This document shows, one piece after another, positions 49,958 through 59,145 of a stretch of 64,000 nucleotides of DNA (position 1 is its first letter; every line of letters begins with the position of its first letter). Source of the DNA: Tropicimonas sp033101155. Its GTDB lineage: Bacteria; Pseudomonadota; Alphaproteobacteria; Rhodobacterales; Rhodobacteraceae. The stretch lies in contig NZ_JAWMPX010000018.1 of NCBI RefSeq assembly GCF_033101155.1, forward strand, positions 41,721 to 105,720, given 5' to 3'. The position numbers were made by a program, and so were the translations under genes. The notes under the pieces were generated by a model. That model was not told where the DNA came from and searched no databases. It saw only the letters and a program-made list of their open reading frames with translations.

Positions 49958-51927
49958 TCCGCCGCAACCTTCTGTCCCGACACCGCGACCGTTGTCGCGT
50001 CGACAATCGTCAGATCTGCGGAAATGCTACCTTTTCGGCCATCCTCGTAGGTCACTTCCGTTTCGGTGTGGATCGTCTCGGAGCCGTCATAGAGCGCGGC
50101 CAGCAGGTCGTCGTATTTCTCTTCGATCTTGCCCCGGCGCACCTTCCGCGTCCGGGTCATCTCGCCATCATCGGCGTCCAGTTCCTTGTGGAGTACGAGG
50201 AAACGGTGGATCTGGCAGGCTGAGAGCATGTCGTCCTGCGCAACCGAAGCGTTGACCTCCTCGACATGGGACCTGATCGCCCCCAGCACGTCCGGGTGCC
50301 CGGCCAGTTCCTGATAGGAGGCATAGGCGATATTGTTGCGTTCCGCCCAGTTTCCTACTGCCGTGAGGTCGATGTTGATGAAGGCTGTGCACATCTCACG
50401 GCCATTGCCGAAGACAACCGCCTCCAGCACGTCCGGGTAGAATTTCAGTTTGTTTTCAACATATTTGGGCGCGAACATATGGCCATCCGCCATCTTGCCC
50501 ACATCCTTGGCCCGGTCGATGATCCGCAGATGTCCGGAGCCTTCCTCGAAGAAACCGGCATCGCCCGTGGCAACCCAGCCTTCGGGGTCCTTGGTCGAGG
50601 CGGTGCTCTCGGGGTTGTTGTAGTACTCCACGAAGGTGCCGGGCGAGCGGTAGAAGATCTCGCCATTCTCCGCGATGCGGATCTCGACGCCGGGTGAGGT
50701 CACACCCACGGTGTCAGCGCGGACCTCGTGATCCGGCTGCTGGGCGATGAAGACCGAGGCTTCGGTTTGCCCGTAGAGCTGTTTCAGGTTGATCCCCAGC
50801 GAGCGGTAGAACTCGAAGATCTCGGGCCCGATCGCCTCGCCGGCAGTGTAGCCAACACGTACCCGGCTGAAGCCGAGCGTGTTCTTCAACGGCCCGTAGA
50901 TCGCGAACTCACCCAGTGCGTATCGCAGCCGGTCGATCAACCCGACGGATTTGCCGTCAAGGATTTGTGGTCCAATCCGCTTGGCCAGCTCCATGTAATG
51001 CTTGAACAGCCAGCGTTTGAACGGTCCGGCATCATGCATCCGGATCATCACCTGCGTGAGCTGGGTTTCGAAGACACGCGGCGGGGCGAAGTAATAGGTC
51101 GGCGCGATCTCCTTGAGATCGGTCATCATCGTGTCCGCACTCTCCGGGCAGTTGACGCAGAAGCCGTTCCAGAGCGCCTGACCCATCGAGAAGATGAAAT
51201 CGCCGACCCAGGCCATCGGCAGGTAGGCGAGGATTTCGTCATCGGCGCGCAGGTGGTCGAACTCGGAGGAGTTCTTCGAGGTTTCGATGATGTTGCGATT
51301 GCTGAGCACCACGCCCTTGGGTTTGCCGGTCGTGCCGGAGGTGTAGAGCATCACGCAGGTGCTGTCGTAATCCAGCTCCGCCTCGCGCAGCTCCAGCTCG
51401 TGCTCGTGCCGGAAATGCGCCGCCTTGCCTTCGTCGCGGATGTCATGGAGCCAGTTCAGGTGCTCGTGGTCGTATTTCCGCATGCCCCGCTTGTCATGAT
51501 AGAGTACATGGTCGATCTGGTGCAGATCGTCCTGAATATCGATGACCTTGTCGACCTGCTCCTGATCGCCGCAGACCACGAACCGCGCGCCGCAATGGCC
51601 CAGCACGTAAGCCATCTCCTCGGCAACAGCATCCGCGTAGAGCGGAACCGGTACCGCGCCGCACATCTGGGCGGCAACCATCGCCCAGTAATGGTCCGGC
51701 CGGTTGCGCCCGATCACGGCGACATGGTCGCCCCGCTCCATGCCCAGCGCCAGGAAGCCAAGCGCCAGCCACTCGATTTCCCGGGCGGCCTCCGCCCAGG
51801 TCCAGCTCTGCCAGATCCCGTATTCCTTTTCCCGATAGGCCGGGCGCTCCGCAAACACACGCGCATTGCGGCGCAGGAGTGCGGGCATGGAACACAGTTC
51901 GCCCATGGGCGTTGCATTCGCGGTCAA
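49954..51927 (-). CDS. AMP-dependent acyl-CoA synthetase / long-chain fatty-acid-CoA ligase
   Basis: A 657 aa ANL-superfamily ligase, forming acyl-CoA from a carboxylic acid, ATP and CoA. Seen: P-loop motif MLYTSGTTGKPKGVVLSNRN (about 196-215), QLYGQTEASVF, GWVATGDAGFFEEGSGHLRIIDRAKDV, and MARSS-like residues near the C-terminus with the conserved Lys region TRTRKVRRGKIEEKYD. Homology is nearest to long-chain types. TTG at 51927, preceded by GGGGAGG at a good distance, is the best start; an in-frame ATG lies 11 codons upstream. First gene of the transporter operon, so uptake and activation of the cargo are linked. Confidence 0.87.
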   Translation of the reverse strand: MTANATPMGELCSMPALLRRNARVFAERPAYREKEYGIWQSWTWAEAAREIEWLALGFLALGMERGDHVAVIGRNRPDHYWAMVAAQMCGAVPVPLYADAVAEEMAYVLGHCGARFVVCGDQEQVDKVIDIQDDLHQIDHVLYHDKRGMRKYDHEHLNWLHDIRDEGKAAHFRHEHELELREAELDYDSTCVMLYTSGTTGKPKGVVLSNRNIIETSKNSSEFDHLRADDEILAYLPMAWVGDFIFSMGQALWNGFCVNCPESADTMMTDLKEIAPTYYFAPPRVFETQLTQVMIRMHDAGPFKRWLFKHYMELAKRIGPQILDGKSVGLIDRLRYALGEFAIYGPLKNTLGFSRVRVGYTAGEAIGPEIFEFYRSLGINLKQLYGQTEASVFIAQQPDHEVRADTVGVTSPGVEIRIAENGEIFYRSPGTFVEYYNNPESTASTKDPEGWVATGDAGFFEEGSGHLRIIDRAKDVGKMADGHMFAPKYVENKLKFYPDVLEAVVFGNGREMCTAFINIDLTAVGNWAERNNIAYASYQELAGHPDVLGAIRSHVEEVNASVAQDDMLSACQIHRFLVLHKELDADDGEMTRTRKVRRGKIEEKYDDLLAALYDGSETIHTETEVTYEDGRKGSISADLTIVDATTVAVSGQKVAAE

Positions 51928-51983
51928 GTGATGTCCTCCCCTCGGTGTCGTTCGCGACACCTCAGCCTTTGCGGCTTGGGGAT

Positions 51984-52014
51984 ACTATAGGACGGGCCTG
52001 CGGCGACTCGTCAA
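51984..52014 (-). promoter_or_regulatory. Candidate sigma-70 promoter of the acyl-CoA ligase/ABC operon
   Basis: On the minus strand, TTGACG (52014-52009) and TATAGT (51989-51984) are separated by 19 bp. Transcription would start near 51977, about 50 bp before the TTG start codon. The spacing is slightly long for a strong promoter. Confidence 0.45.
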
Positions 52015-52022
52015 ACAATTTC

Positions 52023-52036
52023 TGAACAGATGTTCA
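52023..52036. promoter_or_regulatory. Operator-like palindrome TGAACAGATGTTCA
   Basis: Two 6 bp perfect arms (TGAACA/TGTTCA) flank GA, directly upstream of the candidate -35 box of the ligase operon. This size and position fit a dimeric regulator such as a TetR or GntR family protein responding to an acyl-CoA, which is inference. No regulator gene lies next to it. Confidence 0.5.
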
Positions 52037-52092
52037 AATAAAATACGCCGCAACGCAGCGTACAATATACTGCAATCGCAGCGAAACCGCGT

Positions 52093-52665
52093 TCAGGTCG
52101 CAGGACGGTGGGTCTTCACGCGGGTGCCGATCGGAACCCTGTTATAGAGGTCGACAATCGCCTCGTTGGTCAGCCGGATGCAGCCAGAGGAGACGCCCCG
52201 CCCAATGGTCCAGGGCTGCGGTGTGCCGTGGATTCGGTAGCGCGTGTCGCGCCCGCCGCGATACAGATAGAGTGCGCGAGCGCCGAGAGGGTTGTCCGGT
52301 CCGCCCGGCAGGCCACCGGCCCATTTCTTGTAAACCTCGGGTTCACGGCGGATCATGTTGGCCGTGGGTGTCCAGCTTGGCCATTCCTCCTTGCGCCCGA
52401 CAACAGCGCTGCCGGAGAGGTTGCGTCCCTCTTCGCCAAGCGCAACGCCATAGCGGATCGCCTTCTCCGGTTCGAGAATATAGTAGAGGAAGAAGTAGCG
52501 CATCTCGATATGGATCGAGCCCGGGGCGAATTGCGGATGAACCTTGACGACCTTTGGTCTGTAGATTTTCTCCAGCTTGAACTTCTTTTCGCCCGCCGCC
52601 AATGCTGGCGCCGCGATCCCGGCTGCACCGGTTCCAAGAAATACCCTGCGTGTGATCTGCGACAT
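52093..52665 (-). CDS. L,D-transpeptidase (YkuD), Tat-exported
   Basis: A 190 aa periplasmic enzyme that forms L,D-cross-links in peptidoglycan or attaches proteins to it. A Tat-type signal is visible (MSQITRRVFLGTGAAGIAAPALAAG, with RR). The YkuD domain follows, with RYFFLYYILEPEKAIRYGVALGEEG and the active-site motif YRIHGTPQPWTIGRGVSSGCIRLTNEAIVDLY (about 140-171), containing the catalytic His and Cys. Compact size is usual for Alphaproteobacteria. GGGGGGAAGCC precedes the ATG. Confidence 0.9.
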   Translation of the reverse strand: MSQITRRVFLGTGAAGIAAPALAAGEKKFKLEKIYRPKVVKVHPQFAPGSIHIEMRYFFLYYILEPEKAIRYGVALGEEGRNLSGSAVVGRKEEWPSWTPTANMIRREPEVYKKWAGGLPGGPDNPLGARALYLYRGGRDTRYRIHGTPQPWTIGRGVSSGCIRLTNEAIVDLYNRVPIGTRVKTHRPAT

Positions 52666-52865
52666 GGCTTCCCCCCGGCTGATCCTTTCAATGAGCCTGA
52701 CACGAGAGCGCGGTGAGTGACAACCTTGGAGCCCGCCTCGCGCGGAGTTTATCCGTCAGTGGCTGGAAATTGCTGCGAAAACCGGCAGGCTTATGCAATC
52801 GGGCTGGTCCCTTGCGACGAGAGGCGACAGTGTAGGCTCATATTCCCGCAACCCGGAGGTCACGC

Positions 52866-53978
52866 ATGCAAAGCTCGCAGACCCAGGAAATCGTCCTCGT
52901 CGGCGGCGGTCATGCCCATGCCCTGCTCCTCCGCGACTGGGCGGAGGCGCCACTGGACGGCGCGCGGCTCACGCTGATCAATCCGGGCCCGGTGGCGGCC
53001 TATTCCGGCATGCTGCCCGGCCATATCGCCGGGCATTATCCACGCGACGCCATCGAGATCGATCTCACGCACCTCGCCGCACAAGCCGGGGCGCGGCTTG
53101 TCGACGGCACCGCTGTGGAGTTCGACCGGGAATGCGTCCGGCTCGCGGATGGGCAGGAGATCCGGCATGATCGCCTGTCGCTCGATATCGGCATCCATAC
53201 CGGCCTGCCGGACCTGCCCGGATTTGCCGAACACGCGGTACCGGCCAAACCTCTTGGTGGATTCGCGAGCGCCTGGGAGGCGTGGCTGGCCCGGCTGGAA
53301 CGGGGGGAGGTTGCGCCCGAGATTGCGGTGATCGGCGCCGGGATCGCCGGGGTCGAGCTTGCATTGGCGATGCAACACAGAACGACGCGGATGCAGATGC
53401 CGGCCGCCGTGACGCTCCTCGACGCGGGTAAAGCGCTGGCCACAAGCCCGCCCGCGGCACGCCGGAAGCTCCTCGCACGGCTGGACAAGGCGGGCATCGC
53501 CTTGCTGGAGCAGAGCCGCCCGAGCCAGGTCACGCCCGACGGGGTGCACCTAGCCGGTGGAACGGCGGTCTCCGCGTCGCTCGTCATCGGGGTTGCAGGG
53601 ACCCAGCCGCATGACTGGATCGGGCGGTCCGGACAGGAGAGCCATGAGGGCTTTCTTACCGTCGACCCTTTCCTGCGCAGCCTCTCCGAGCCCCGGATCT
53701 TTGCCGTCGGGGATTGTGCGCATCTCGGATTTGCTCCGCGCCCAAAGGCCGGCGTCTACGCGGTGCGGGCCGCCCCGATCCTGTTTCACAATCTCCGCGC
53801 CAGCCTCACCGGCGCGCCCATGCGCCGCTTCCACCCACAGGCGGATTATCTCAAGCTGGTCTCTCTCGGCGGGCGCGATGCGCTTTTCGAGCGAAACGGA
53901 ATCGTGGTTTCTGGAGGTTGGGTCTGGCGCTGGAAAGACCGGATCGACCAGCGTTTTATGGTCGGACTGAAAGCCTAG
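52866..53978 (+). CDS. FAD/NAD-dependent oxidoreductase resembling the N-terminal half of SelD fusion proteins
   Basis: A 370 aa pyridine nucleotide-disulfide-type flavoprotein. FAD motif VLVGGGHAHALLLRDWAEAP (about 10-29), LINPGPVAAYSGMLPGHIAGHY, NAD motif IAVIGAGIAGVELALAM (about 155-171) and the C-terminal FAD loop IFAVGDCAHLG. These are characteristic of the NADH-dehydrogenase-like domain that in many proteobacteria is fused to selenide, water dikinase. It ends shortly after WVWRWKDRIDQRFM, where the linker to SelD normally begins, and nothing SelD-like (CGGCG motif) follows. So it is either a natural stand-alone form or a truncation. GGAGG lies 6 nt before the ATG. Confidence 0.78.
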   Translation: MQSSQTQEIVLVGGGHAHALLLRDWAEAPLDGARLTLINPGPVAAYSGMLPGHIAGHYPRDAIEIDLTHLAAQAGARLVDGTAVEFDRECVRLADGQEIRHDRLSLDIGIHTGLPDLPGFAEHAVPAKPLGGFASAWEAWLARLERGEVAPEIAVIGAGIAGVELALAMQHRTTRMQMPAAVTLLDAGKALATSPPAARRKLLARLDKAGIALLEQSRPSQVTPDGVHLAGGTAVSASLVIGVAGTQPHDWIGRSGQESHEGFLTVDPFLRSLSEPRIFAVGDCAHLGFAPRPKAGVYAVRAAPILFHNLRASLTGAPMRRFHPQADYLKLVSLGGRDALFERNGIVVSGGWVWRWKDRIDQRFMVGLKA

Positions 53979-54047
53979 GGACATACCTGTCTTGTCGCGA
54001 GGCATTGGCCGAGGCTCCGGAGCCGGATCAACGCGGAGCAACTGTCC

Positions 54048-54668
54048 TCAGTGGATCATGGCTTCAAAACCAATTGAAATCGAAACCAGGAGCACGACCG
54101 TGAGCAGGACTGACAGGACGCCCATGACCAGACCGGCCGCTGCGACCAAACCGTCCTGTTCGACGAAGCCAACGCCGACGATAAGCATCGAGATCGCTGG
54201 GAACCAGCCGCTGAAAGGCACCGGCAGAAACAGCGCGAAAGAGATCACGAAGAGCAGCAAGCCAACCAGGCGCTCGTTTCGCGGCGCGAACAGAACGGAG
54301 TGGCGCGGCTTCAGCACACGCTCGAGCCTTCGGGTGATGGGTCGGAGACGGAGAATCGTGCGCCGAAACTTTTCCTGATCGAGCTTCATGCGCGCCATGG
54401 GGCCGGGAAGCCGGACAAACGGGTAGCCAAGCATCATCTGGACCGTCGTCACGAGAAGCGGAATTGCGGTCAGGATCGATGACCCCGGGGGAAGCGGCAG
54501 GAATGTCAGCAGCGAGAACAGGACGATTGCCCAGCCAAAGGACGCCTCGCCGAGCGACGAGATGAGGTTGCCAAGCGTCAGCGTTCCGGCACGATGGTGG
54601 TCGCGCGATGTCCGGAGGAGAGGAAGGGAAAGCGAAAGCCTCTTTCCTTTCCCATTCTGGCTGTCCAT
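54048..54668 (-). CDS. exoD: Exopolysaccharide synthesis protein ExoD
   Basis: A 206 aa membrane protein. It shows AGTLTLGNLISSLGEASFGWAIVLFSLLTFLPLPPGSSILTAIPLLVTTVQMMLGY (about 25-80), which is the ExoD signature, and further hydrophobic helices (LLLFVISFALFLPVPFSGWFPAISMLIVGVGF). ExoD affects exopolysaccharide production and alkaline tolerance in Sinorhizobium. AAGGA lies before the ATG at 54668. It borders the polysaccharide cluster at 54.8-60.4 kb, probably as an accessory function, though a direct link is unproven. Confidence 0.87.
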   Translation of the reverse strand: MDSQNGKGKRLSLSLPLLRTSRDHHRAGTLTLGNLISSLGEASFGWAIVLFSLLTFLPLPPGSSILTAIPLLVTTVQMMLGYPFVRLPGPMARMKLDQEKFRRTILRLRPITRRLERVLKPRHSVLFAPRNERLVGLLLFVISFALFLPVPFSGWFPAISMLIVGVGFVEQDGLVAAAGLVMGVLSVLLTVVLLVSISIGFEAMIH

Positions 54669-54843
54669 GGTTTTCCTTTCGCAGGCTGATGCGCATATCA
54701 TGCCTCGACGGCCCTAATGCAACGTCAAAAACCGCAATTCAGACTCAGGCGCAGCGATTGGCTCGCGTTCGCGGGCTGCATCCGACGTGCATATCCCTGT
54801 CCATCAAGCCTCCCGTCGGCACCCGCCAAGGGGGACCACTCCC

Positions 54844-55836
54844 TTAAACGCCAGACTCCGTGAGATGTCCTACGCCGGTCTTTTCCCGGGAGCCGGTCAT
54901 ACGTATGTCGACACCGAATTCCGCAAACAGCATCTCGTTGGTATCGGCAAAACGCTCACGAACCCGGGCTTCGGCATGCCTCGACGCAGAAATCGATCTT
55001 CGTCCAGTCAGACGTTGCACGCCGCCGGCCAATGGCAGGACGGTTTTCTTTGCGGCGCGATTTGCCTTGCTCGGAGTGCCGTCGGTTTTCATTGCAGGCA
55101 GAATGCTGTTGATCGCTCGCAAGACATTTGCGTCCATCAAGGACAATGACATGTTTTGAGACCGGCCCGTGTAGTCCATTTGGCCAGAAAACCCATCCAG
55201 CCCGGCAGCTTCCATAAAGTCTCGGCGGATATCACGCCGCTCCTCTCTGAGTGTGTCGTAGCTGCGATAGGACACCTTGTCCTTGCCGACCGCCTTGGCC
55301 CACCGAACCGCGAGAGCGTAGAGATCGTAATAGGCCGCCATCTCGGTGTTGGAGTGGAGATACTCTTCAAAGCTCTCCGATCTCCAGGCGCGTACGGCAG
55401 TTGAATACTTGGACCGGCACAACGCCAATTGATTCCGAAAATAGCATATGACCTGAATGTCAGAGAAGACGCCCCTGGCAAAACGCAGGAAATGACCAAT
55501 CTCCTCGGAACTGGTCAGCCGGCTGTGAAAATGCTCCGATGTCAGGATTGCCGTATGAACAGAGGCATCCTGGGACAGGATTTCACTGCTGAAACCCGCC
55601 AGGATTTCATCCCGGACCCTGTCGCGTTCGTCGAGAGTCCGGATACCTTGATGCAGGAAGTACTCATCGATTTCCTTTTGAAAGCAATGGACAAGACTTC
55701 GGTTATTGGGTGTCGACAAGACTTCGCTGAGGAAAACCCCGTTGTCCCGGAGCCGAGCCTTGTTGTCGTGCAGCCAGCCTTGGATTGACGTGCTGCCGGT
55801 CTTCTCCGTTCCGATGTGCAGAACCAGTTTCATCAT
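54844..55836 (-). CDS. Sulfotransferase-like protein of the polysaccharide cluster
   Basis: A 330 aa protein with the P-loop-like start MKLVLHIGTEKTGSTSIQGWL (about 3-22), typical of PAPS sulfotransferase-like proteins of surface glycan clusters. A second motif VICYFRNQLALCRSKYSTAVR (about 132-152) corresponds to the 3'-phosphate-binding region. The family is diverse, so the acceptor and even sulfotransfer activity are uncertain. It is the last gene of the minus-strand cluster. Confidence 0.75.
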   Translation of the reverse strand: MMKLVLHIGTEKTGSTSIQGWLHDNKARLRDNGVFLSEVLSTPNNRSLVHCFQKEIDEYFLHQGIRTLDERDRVRDEILAGFSSEILSQDASVHTAILTSEHFHSRLTSSEEIGHFLRFARGVFSDIQVICYFRNQLALCRSKYSTAVRAWRSESFEEYLHSNTEMAAYYDLYALAVRWAKAVGKDKVSYRSYDTLREERRDIRRDFMEAAGLDGFSGQMDYTGRSQNMSLSLMDANVLRAINSILPAMKTDGTPSKANRAAKKTVLPLAGGVQRLTGRRSISASRHAEARVRERFADTNEMLFAEFGVDIRMTGSREKTGVGHLTESGV

Positions 55837-55951
55837 TCAATCACTTTGCTGCAAATCCTGAGGCTCTGCGCCTGTACTCGGCCGGCGCGACGCAGGCTGG
55901 TTTCTGAATTACTCCATTCGAAGGCTCCGACCCTGCGTGGTTTCGCACCGC

Positions 55952-57154
55952 TCAGGCAGCTGTCTGTGACGATGCACGCGCGATCAGGGAATGCCGGTAC
56001 GCCAGCACACGGGCGCGTTGGAGCGCCCCGAGTGCAAAACCGAAAATCAACGTCACGCCGTCCATGCTCTCCTTGTTGAGAGGCCCGGAAATAACAACAG
56101 TGCTCAACAGCAGGATCAATGACGATGTGGTCGCCAATCTTGCCGCCAGCCTTGCATCGGACCCGATACTCGCAGTGATCTGAATGAACGGAGCCGCCAT
56201 GAAGTAGACAAAGAGCGCCACGCCCACGAGCCCGGATTTGACCAGAACCGTGAAATATCCGTTATGGGCAAAGGGAAGCTCGGAGACCTCTCCGGTCCCA
56301 AAATAGACGGACGATCCCAAGCTGATGTTCTGACCGAACCCTCCGCCAAAGAGCTGCTCAAAGAAGTTGAAGCCTTGCCAGGTTACCAGGGCCCGGTACG
56401 CTTCGAACCCGCGCCAGTTGGCATACATCGACAGTCGGTCCGAACCGTCCTCGAACGAGATCTCCGCGATACTGTTTCGCAGTTTCCCTCCCAGTGTTTG
56501 GGCTCCGTACTCATATTCCGGAAGAAGCGGGAACAGGAAAGCAGCCAGGGACACGATCGCGACGATCCACAATGTCATGCGCGCCTTGGACAGGTAGACA
56601 CCGCGCGTACCAAGATAGGCGATCGCCATGACAAGAAGGCCGGTCCGTGACTGCGCCAGAAAAATCGTCAGAAGTGTCGGCGACACCAGAAACCAGCGGG
56701 TCCAGAGGCTGCCCCTGTAGTATTTCAGGATAAACGGGGTCAACGTCAGAGAGACAAAGGCAATATGACGGGCATTGTCGCCGCCCGCCCCCAACAGTGC
56801 TTGTACCACCTGGTCGATCGAGACCAGCATTGCCGCCCATGCAGACACCTTGATCCAGTCGGTCTCGAGAGGCGTGTAATACCCGATTAGCGCACCGGCC
56901 TGCACCACGAGCAGCATCTTCAAGTAATACCAGCCGTCCTTGCCCAGCCCGACCAGATCGCTGAACTCACCGAAGACAATGCCCTGGAGCAGCAACAACA
57001 GGGCGGGATATGCCGGTTTCAGTGCGTAAGGAGACACCTGCCCGCGTCTGAGCAGCAAGATGAATCCGATCCAGGGGACAAGAAGTGCCGAATAGATGGT
57101 GCTCGGCAGGAGCGCAAACACGACCATCAGGAGCGCAAGCTGTCTTTGGAGCAT
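55952..57154 (-). CDS. O-antigen/polysaccharide polymerase (Wzy-like)
   Basis: A roughly 400 aa membrane protein with 10-12 predicted helices and a hydrophilic loop (residues about 230-310, FEDGSDRLSMYANWRGFEAYRALVTWQGFNFFEQLFGGGFGQ), where the Wzy_C-type loop with Arg residues normally sits. The segment NGYFTVLVKSGLVGVALFVYF also fits O-antigen ligase/Wzy proteins. It polymerises repeat units in the periplasm, or ligates them to lipid A. Its ATG at 57154 shares a base with the acyltransferase stop (TGATG); an ATG 9 nt earlier is also possible. Confidence 0.78.
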   Translation of the reverse strand: MLQRQLALLMVVFALLPSTIYSALLVPWIGFILLLRRGQVSPYALKPAYPALLLLLQGIVFGEFSDLVGLGKDGWYYLKMLLVVQAGALIGYYTPLETDWIKVSAWAAMLVSIDQVVQALLGAGGDNARHIAFVSLTLTPFILKYYRGSLWTRWFLVSPTLLTIFLAQSRTGLLVMAIAYLGTRGVYLSKARMTLWIVAIVSLAAFLFPLLPEYEYGAQTLGGKLRNSIAEISFEDGSDRLSMYANWRGFEAYRALVTWQGFNFFEQLFGGGFGQNISLGSSVYFGTGEVSELPFAHNGYFTVLVKSGLVGVALFVYFMAAPFIQITASIGSDARLAARLATTSSLILLLSTVVISGPLNKESMDGVTLIFGFALGALQRARVLAYRHSLIARASSQTAA

Positions 57155-57798
57155 CAGGAGCATCCTCCGTCCGGATGACGCGTCCGAACGCGCTTCGCCG
57201 GAAGGCCGGCATAGAGCGACATCCTTTCCGTCCTCGTGCCGGTGAGGACCGCGCCTGCGGCGAGAACGGTTCCCTCTTCAAGATGGCTCCCGTCCAGAAT
57301 TGTCGACTTGGCACCGAGCCAGCAATCCCGCTCGATTGCGATGCCAGTCCCCTGGACAGGTTGCGCCCGGATCGGAACGTCCGGATCGAGCCCATGTTCC
57401 TCGGGATGGATGGAGACATAAGGCCCGCCGATCACGTCAGCCCCGATTGACAGCCCGAAGCCCCCGCCAATGTTGCAATAGGGCCCGAAACTGACATTCT
57501 CCGCCACCTCGACCCTGGGACAGGTGAAGCTCGAAGATCCCGACGCCCGGAAAATGCTGAAGTCCCCGAGGGAAAAACCGGGCCCAACGTTGCCGGCTGC
57601 CGTGAACCGGAGATCCATCCTGGAATGTCGGCCGAGCTTGATCAGGCCCGTCAGACGCACACGGCGATCCAGACGGATCTGCGCCCCGCGATCCATGAGG
57701 ACAATCGCGCCAAACCGGAAATGCAGCACCTGCCAGATCATGCCCCGCAACAGCATGATCAAATGCTCGGGGCGAACAGAGCGCAACTTGGCAAGCAT
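57154..57798 (-). CDS. Left-handed beta-helix acyltransferase (hexapeptide repeat)
   Basis: A 214 aa LbH-type transferase. Hexapeptide-like repeats run through about 30-200 (IRLDRRVRLTGLIKLGRHSRM; VEVAENVSFGPYCNIGGGFGLSIGADVIGGPYVSIHPEEHGL), with a conserved His in the HPEEH region. The C-terminal IAIERDCWLGAKSTILDGSHLEEGTVLAAGAVLTG is diagnostic. Probably O-acetylates a sugar of the surface polysaccharide. The start at 57798 (MLAKLRS) is chosen because GGAAGGAG lies ahead of it and it begins 4 bp after the preceding gene. Confidence 0.85.
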   Translation of the reverse strand: MLAKLRSVRPEHLIMLLRGMIWQVLHFRFGAIVLMDRGAQIRLDRRVRLTGLIKLGRHSRMDLRFTAAGNVGPGFSLGDFSIFRASGSSSFTCPRVEVAENVSFGPYCNIGGGFGLSIGADVIGGPYVSIHPEEHGLDPDVPIRAQPVQGTGIAIERDCWLGAKSTILDGSHLEEGTVLAAGAVLTGTRTERMSLYAGLPAKRVRTRHPDGGCS

Positions 57799-57802
57799 CG
57801 GC

Positions 57803-59134
57803 TCAGCTCCTTCCATAGCGGGCCATGGTGTCCCTGTAGATACGCATCCAGTCCTCGGCACGCCGACTCCAGCGATATCCTTCGCGGCAAGCACAGGTTC
57901 CCCGCTTCAGCGCCGCGAGTCGGTCCGGAGCCTCGATCAGGGTCATGATCGCTGCGGCGAAAGCATCGCAAGTTTGATCCCAAGTGCCAAGAGGCACCCG
58001 AATTCCACAGGACGGGCAGACCACGTCATGCATTCCATTGTGATCCAGCGTGATGGTCGGCACACCCGCCGCCATCGTTTCCCAGAGCGTCGTCGGGTTT
58101 CCCTCGGACATGCTGGTAATCAGGTGGGTATCGGCCCTTCCCAGCAGTGCCTGCACCTGGTCGCGGGGAATCTGTCCGTGAAACCTTATCTGGGTCTCCA
58201 GCCCACGGTCCCGCACCATGTCCTGCGCCACCCCGTCAAGCGGACCACTCCCAACAATGTCCAGATGCCATGCCGTGCTGATCAGGCGAGAAAGCGCATC
58301 GATCAGCAGGTCTGGCGCCTTGCGCGCCTCCAGCGAGCCGATCCAGATCAGACGCAAAGCCCCCCCCTCTGCTCGATCGTGATCGACCGCTGGCCGCTGT
58401 TCCCCCGAGGCCAGCCAGGTGTCCGGAATGGCGTTCTCGGCGAATTGCAGCGCGCGCACGCCAAAGCGATCCTGCAAGACAGCCTGATTTTCCGAGGTGG
58501 CCGCGATCACGGTATCAGCGCGCCTGAGCGCTTTGCCGACACGGGCCGAACTGCGAAGCTGCAAAGCGTTGAGAGCATTCTTCAGCCGTACTTTCAGGTC
58601 ATCTTTCCAGCCCCGCGGCGCACCCGCCAGCCGCCGCGTGGGGATCATGCCCCCCACCGGCCCCCAGATATAAGGTTTGTCGAGTTTCCAGAGATAGCCC
58701 GGTTCACGATAGCCGATCGGGCAGAGGTAGTGGATCAGGTCAACCTCCCGCTCCGCCACGATGTCCCGGGCGCGCGCCGCCGCCTGCCTGTGCCACGCGC
58801 GGTAGGCGAGATAGAAGGAATAGACCCAGAAGCCATTGCGGTTGGGGGCATTCAACAGCTGCGCCCATCTATTCGGCCGGATCGGCTCGAAGGTCACTCC
58901 CGGGATTTGACCGTTCTCAGCCAGGAAATCCTCAATCTCCTCAAGATCGCCCATATGCGGCCCGGCCAGCCCGTAGAGGACGGTCAGATCACAATGACTG
59001 GCCATATTGGTGACGTGGTTCCAGCCGACCGAATATTCCGATCCTCGCACTGGAGAGATGCTGTAGGCTAGGACCAGGACATGCGGGCGACGTGGACTGG
59101 GAGAGGTCGGATCGGAAGGTTTGCTGGTCTGCAT
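57803..59134 (-). CDS. Glycosyltransferase family 4
   Basis: A 443 aa GT-B enzyme. It starts with PHVLVLAYSISPVRGSEYSVGWNHV and has YIWGPVGGM. The C-terminal Rossmann domain contains LIWIGSLEARKAPDLLIDAL, HLDIVGSGPLDGVAQDMV and the nucleotide-sugar-binding HLITSMSEGNPTTLWETMAAGVPTITLD with the E-x7-E motif. Adds one sugar of the repeat unit; linkage unknown. Eleven bp separate it from the flippase gene. Confidence 0.87.
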   Translation of the reverse strand: MQTSKPSDPTSPSPRRPHVLVLAYSISPVRGSEYSVGWNHVTNMASHCDLTVLYGLAGPHMGDLEEIEDFLAENGQIPGVTFEPIRPNRWAQLLNAPNRNGFWVYSFYLAYRAWHRQAAARARDIVAEREVDLIHYLCPIGYREPGYLWKLDKPYIWGPVGGMIPTRRLAGAPRGWKDDLKVRLKNALNALQLRSSARVGKALRRADTVIAATSENQAVLQDRFGVRALQFAENAIPDTWLASGEQRPAVDHDRAEGGALRLIWIGSLEARKAPDLLIDALSRLISTAWHLDIVGSGPLDGVAQDMVRDRGLETQIRFHGQIPRDQVQALLGRADTHLITSMSEGNPTTLWETMAAGVPTITLDHNGMHDVVCPSCGIRVPLGTWDQTCDAFAAAIMTLIEAPDRLAALKRGTCACREGYRWSRRAEDWMRIYRDTMARYGRS

Positions 59135-59145
59135 GTCAACAATGC

